Shown one piece after another: positions 60,901-64,000 of a stretch of 64,000 bases of DNA. Both the position numbers and the translations under genes were made by a program. Each line of letters opens with the position of its first letter. Position 1 is the stretch's first letter. The notes beneath the pieces are model-generated. The model saw nothing but the letters and a program-made list of their open reading frames with translations. It searched no databases and was not told where the DNA came from. The stretch comes from Lanius collurio. Lineage: Eukaryota; Chordata; Aves; Passeriformes; Laniidae. The stretch is from the NCBI GenBank assembly GCA_020086605.1, contig JACBWW010000008.1, positions 13,748,431-13,812,430 of the forward strand, written 5' to 3'.

Positions 60901-62955
60901 AGCTTCTTAACTCACTGATTTCTCTGACAAAACCTTCCTAGTTCACATCAAAGATTACTGTTATACTTGTTATACTTGTCTTCCCTCGAATTCTGGCTAC
61001 TGGCTTTTGTGTTCCCCACATGTCCCCAGCTCAAGTGTGCAAATATAGCTCCCTGATGCCACTATAAAATGCAATGGAGTTTCCTTCATTTGGGAAAACA
61101 GCAGGAGTGGGAGTGTTGGTGCATGTTTGCCCTCAGGAGCACTGCAGTCCTGCTTGACATGTTTTCTCTGACTTCTGCTGATGGCAGGATGACTGGGGAA
61201 AAGACCCCTTGGTCAGGGTCTGGTATCAGGAGCTGTTCTGGCTTCTTACAAATCCTGTAGTGTTTTGAGTTAGTGCTCAAGCCTTCCTTCTACAGATTCA
61301 GCATTGGTTCAGTTTGGTGCCTAGGTATTGTGTAAGTGACCTGAGAAAATGAGTAACAGATTAGTCCTGTTATGGAGGCACTGATTTTTATACTTTATAA
61401 AATACCAAGTTTATCTTCTTTGTTGAAAGCAGAAGACAAGCCAAATCTGATCAATTGGTTTTGAAAGATACTCGTTCACAAACGAAGGGGGTTTTTTACT
61501 TATTTTTAACCTGCTCCTTTAGAAATGTGTAGAAGCTGTAAAAGAGCAGAAAGCTGAGTCACTAAAAGCATCCAGAGGAAATTCATTTTTATTTTCATCA
61601 ACTAATCTACTCACTCACATCTATCTGTGTAAACTAATTACTTTTTTAATTAGGTAGCCCTTTTGATTGCTTATGGAGGGCTGTGGTGAAATTTACTGCT
61701 AATTATGCAGGGGCAGGAGGAGGCCTCTGGATTGTTAGGAAAGATGAGAAAATTTTATTTCCTTTTGTTGAAATGGAGATCAAGTAGTAATTGATACATA
61801 AATAATGTGCTTATTTTTCCAATTTCAACCCATTCAGCCTCTGTTAACCTTATTAATTGAGGCTCTTTCTGTGGGTTACTGAGTTTCCTTCTATCTAATG
61901 TAACATCTACAGTAACTTCAGGACAGTTAAGAAAGCAAAACTGTTGTAGAAGTTTTTCTTCTTTCTGTTAAAGGTAACGTTTATGTTGAGTGGTTCTAGA
62001 GGGGAGATGTTTTCCCTTAAATGCTAGATGCTGGGACATGCTAGCAAGTAGTCTGCAAAGTTCAAGAGCTGATGTGGTTGAATTTTCACTGTGGTTGAAT
62101 TTGTACTCAGAAAACTGGAGAAGGTGGCCATTACACATCCCTTTTTGCTATCACCTTTTATTTGCATTTATTGTTAGGCCTCTCTTACATGTGGTAACAG
62201 CATAGCCAAGATTGCACATGGAAGACAACCCAGAAGTGGTTCTCCTTTGTTTTCTGTTCAGTGTTCTTAAAACTGGGTTCCCTGAGAGATTGGATAGAAG
62301 GGTTGTTAAAATGATTAGGCCATAGAAAACACATTTTTTTCTCCCTTCCCTCAGCTTGTAGTCCTGCTCTGAGTCTGTATGAACGGTGACTTTTAAAAAT
62401 TTGCTATTTCCCTCACAGTTGTTTCCAGCATGCCCCACAGTTCACTTCTCACCTTGCAAGTTCCATACTTCTGATTTCAGCTACATTTCAAACTTTTGGC
62501 TTCCTATCTTTGCCTCGAATTAGCTAGTTTGTGCACAAATTAACACATAAAATAAAATGACAAGTGTGAACCTGAAGTATTTTTGAAATTTTGTGTGTTT
62601 CGTGACTGTTCAGAAATGTGAATAGGAAGTGTAAAGTCAGAAAAAACTATTTCATCTGGTCCTTTCATTAAGGAAGACCATTTTCACCTTCTTTGAGTCC
62701 CCTGTGTTGTGCAGTCCAAGATCTGAAAAGTCAGGTAGTTATCACTGAATCGTCTCCTTTGAGGGGACTCTGGGGATCTCCTCTGTGCTGTATTCAAAGT
62801 AGTTAATTTCAGCTGTGTCACAAATCTTTTGTATTTTTGAGTGAGGTGGTAAGTGCTGCTGAGGGAGGATGAATGCTTATGCACCTCTGGGTGCCCTTCC
62901 CTAATGTGTAAATATGAGGCAGGATCAGCTGTCCCTGTGTCATGCGTGACTGAGC
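57940..62955. other. Intergenic DNA, no gene seen
   Basis: AT-rich sequence apart from the G/T tract at 59340-59470. Frames such as 59941-60201 and 62151-62438 lack domains and splice context. I see no CpG island or further recognisable repeat. Confidence 0.55.
59340..59470 (+). repeat. G/T-rich low-complexity tract
   Basis: About 130 bases composed almost only of G and T on the plus strand, with runs of four to six G separated by T runs, including TTTTGGGG-like units. At least one set of four G tracts with short-to-medium loops could form a G-quadruplex. The complementary strand gives a spurious Pro/Lys/Asn-rich frame. Confidence 0.85.
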
Positions 62956-62959
62956 TTCG

Positions 62960-63660
62960 AGAAGACCTCTAGGAAGGCATCTGCAATAGCCTCCGTGGGC
63001 AGTCTGTTCCAGAGCTTTGTCTTAGATGTTTTCTAAGGAACCTGTCCAGTATTTTTTCCCCTCATTGTAACTAAAACTCATTGCTTCTTACTCTGTCTGC
63101 CAAGAAAATTTTATTCTTTTCTTCTGTAATTCTGTATATGCTTGAAGACTGTTACTACTGCTACTCTCAGAATTTTCCATGCTAAAATGTCTGGATTTGT
63201 TCCTTCTTTTGTACAAACCATTTTTCACTCTTTTTAGTAGTTTTCATTTTCTTGTGAATCCCTCTTATTTGTTCATCCCTTTCAGTTGCAATAATGCTTC
63301 TAGATAAAGCTTTTCTAATAAGAAGGGCAGTGTGAGAGTTGTTGCCCATGTCTTATGAGCTAATGTTTTGCCTGTTTTTCACTAAAATTCTTTTTTATTT
63401 CTCGGAAATGGTATCTAACACTTTTTCCTATGTTGGTGCAGTAGAAAATTGCTACTGCCATGCATAAGTTTGCTTTATTTTCTTATTTAAATAAAGAAGT
63501 CCTTACTAAAAGAAGTATTTTAAAATTTCTCCAGTTAAGTCAGAAACCTTTTGATTTCTGGTATTGTCCTTGAAGATACTGAACACCTTTGTATCACCCA
63601 CGTATTAAACGCACACACTTCCTATTCTAGTTCTTTTGTCATACAGGTCTGTGGAAGAGA
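62960..63660 (-). mobile_element. Ancient CR1-type LINE fragment, antisense
   Basis: Landmarks of the antisense strand of old CR1-family LINEs appear in order: GGGCAGTCTGTTCCAGAGCT (63000-63019), a CATTGCTTCTTACTCTGTC segment, a TTGAAGACTGTTACTACTGC segment, and further right an ATTGTCCTTGAAGATACTGA and CACCTTTGTATCACCC segment (63564-63600). Divergence is high and the right edge is uncertain. Age is similar to the fragment at 22590. Confidence 0.5.
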
Positions 63661-63664
63661 ACTG

Positions 63665-64000
63665 TACCTTTTGGGGTGATCAGACCATCCAATTTTAGTA
63701 GTAAATTGTTGGTGATTGACCAGTCTTAAGGAGCTGTGCAGCCACCAGTCATACTAATGTGGCAATTCTGAGGACCCCAGGCTGTTAGGACTAAATATGG
63801 TCTGGTTATTGAGCATCTCCCTTGATCTGAACGTCCTGAGTTAGACCAAAGCCTTGAAGTCCCTCCCCCACCACCCAAGTGTTAGAATGCAGATTGACTG
63901 CAGCTCTGTTGAAAGGTTTCACCAGATACAGGGAAGCTGTGTTGCCAAAAAAGGATGTTGTTATGGGGAAATAGAACAGCTCTGTGTGGTTTAGGCTTTT
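63665..64000. other. Intergenic DNA at window end
   Basis: No exon, island or repeat recognised. Confidence 0.5.

Overview
The window looks like avian nuclear DNA. It has a long gene-poor, AT-rich tract, multi-exon gene structure with GT-AG introns, a young CR1 LINE fragment ending in the avian-type 3' tail (56985-57937), older CR1-like and MIR-like relics, and a candidate ERVL-like LTR. Order or species cannot be fixed from this. In human the one recognisable gene lies on 5q14, and human 5q is largely homologous to the avian Z, so a Z location is likely but inferred.

The only gene I can support firmly is OTP (orthopedia homeobox), on the minus strand with three coding exons: 48292-48328, 46948-47357 and 42562-43092. 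Spliced, they give a complete 325-residue reading frame with a paired-type Q50 homeodomain at residues 104-163 and a C-terminal OAR motif at residues 306-319. OTP is a transcription factor that specifies hypothalamic neuroendocrine neurons. All splice sites are canonical and the phases agree.

Layout. 1-41590 is a gene desert downstream of OTP. It holds candidate regulatory islands: 11060-11590 with an octamer and a PBX site, a GC patch at 11800-11960 with a strong CTCF core, and complex AT-rich blocks near 18.0, 19.9 and 28.2 kb. It also holds LINE, SINE and LTR relics and a diverged 46-bp local duplication (30126-30171 and 32049-32094). 41596-48416 is OTP with its GC-rich 3' UTR, a 3.9 kb intron 2 rich in homeodomain-type motifs, and exon 1. 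At 48258-48575 the sequence becomes a perfect 318-bp palindrome that duplicates exon 1 in inverted orientation and runs straight into a 251-base N gap (48576-48826); this is probably an assembly artefact at the OTP promoter. 48827-54050 is the OTP upstream region, with further CpG-rich patches and a compact motif cluster at 50575-50790. 54130-55190 is a separate CpG island with CCAAT, NRF1 and YY1 motifs and no assignable gene. 55200-64000 is repeat-bearing intergenic DNA.

I found no tRNA, rRNA, CRISPR or bacterial-type systems. The most notable items are the exon-1 palindrome at the gap, the orphan CpG-island promoter, the CTCF site in the desert, the 50.6 kb motif cluster and the 46-bp duplication.
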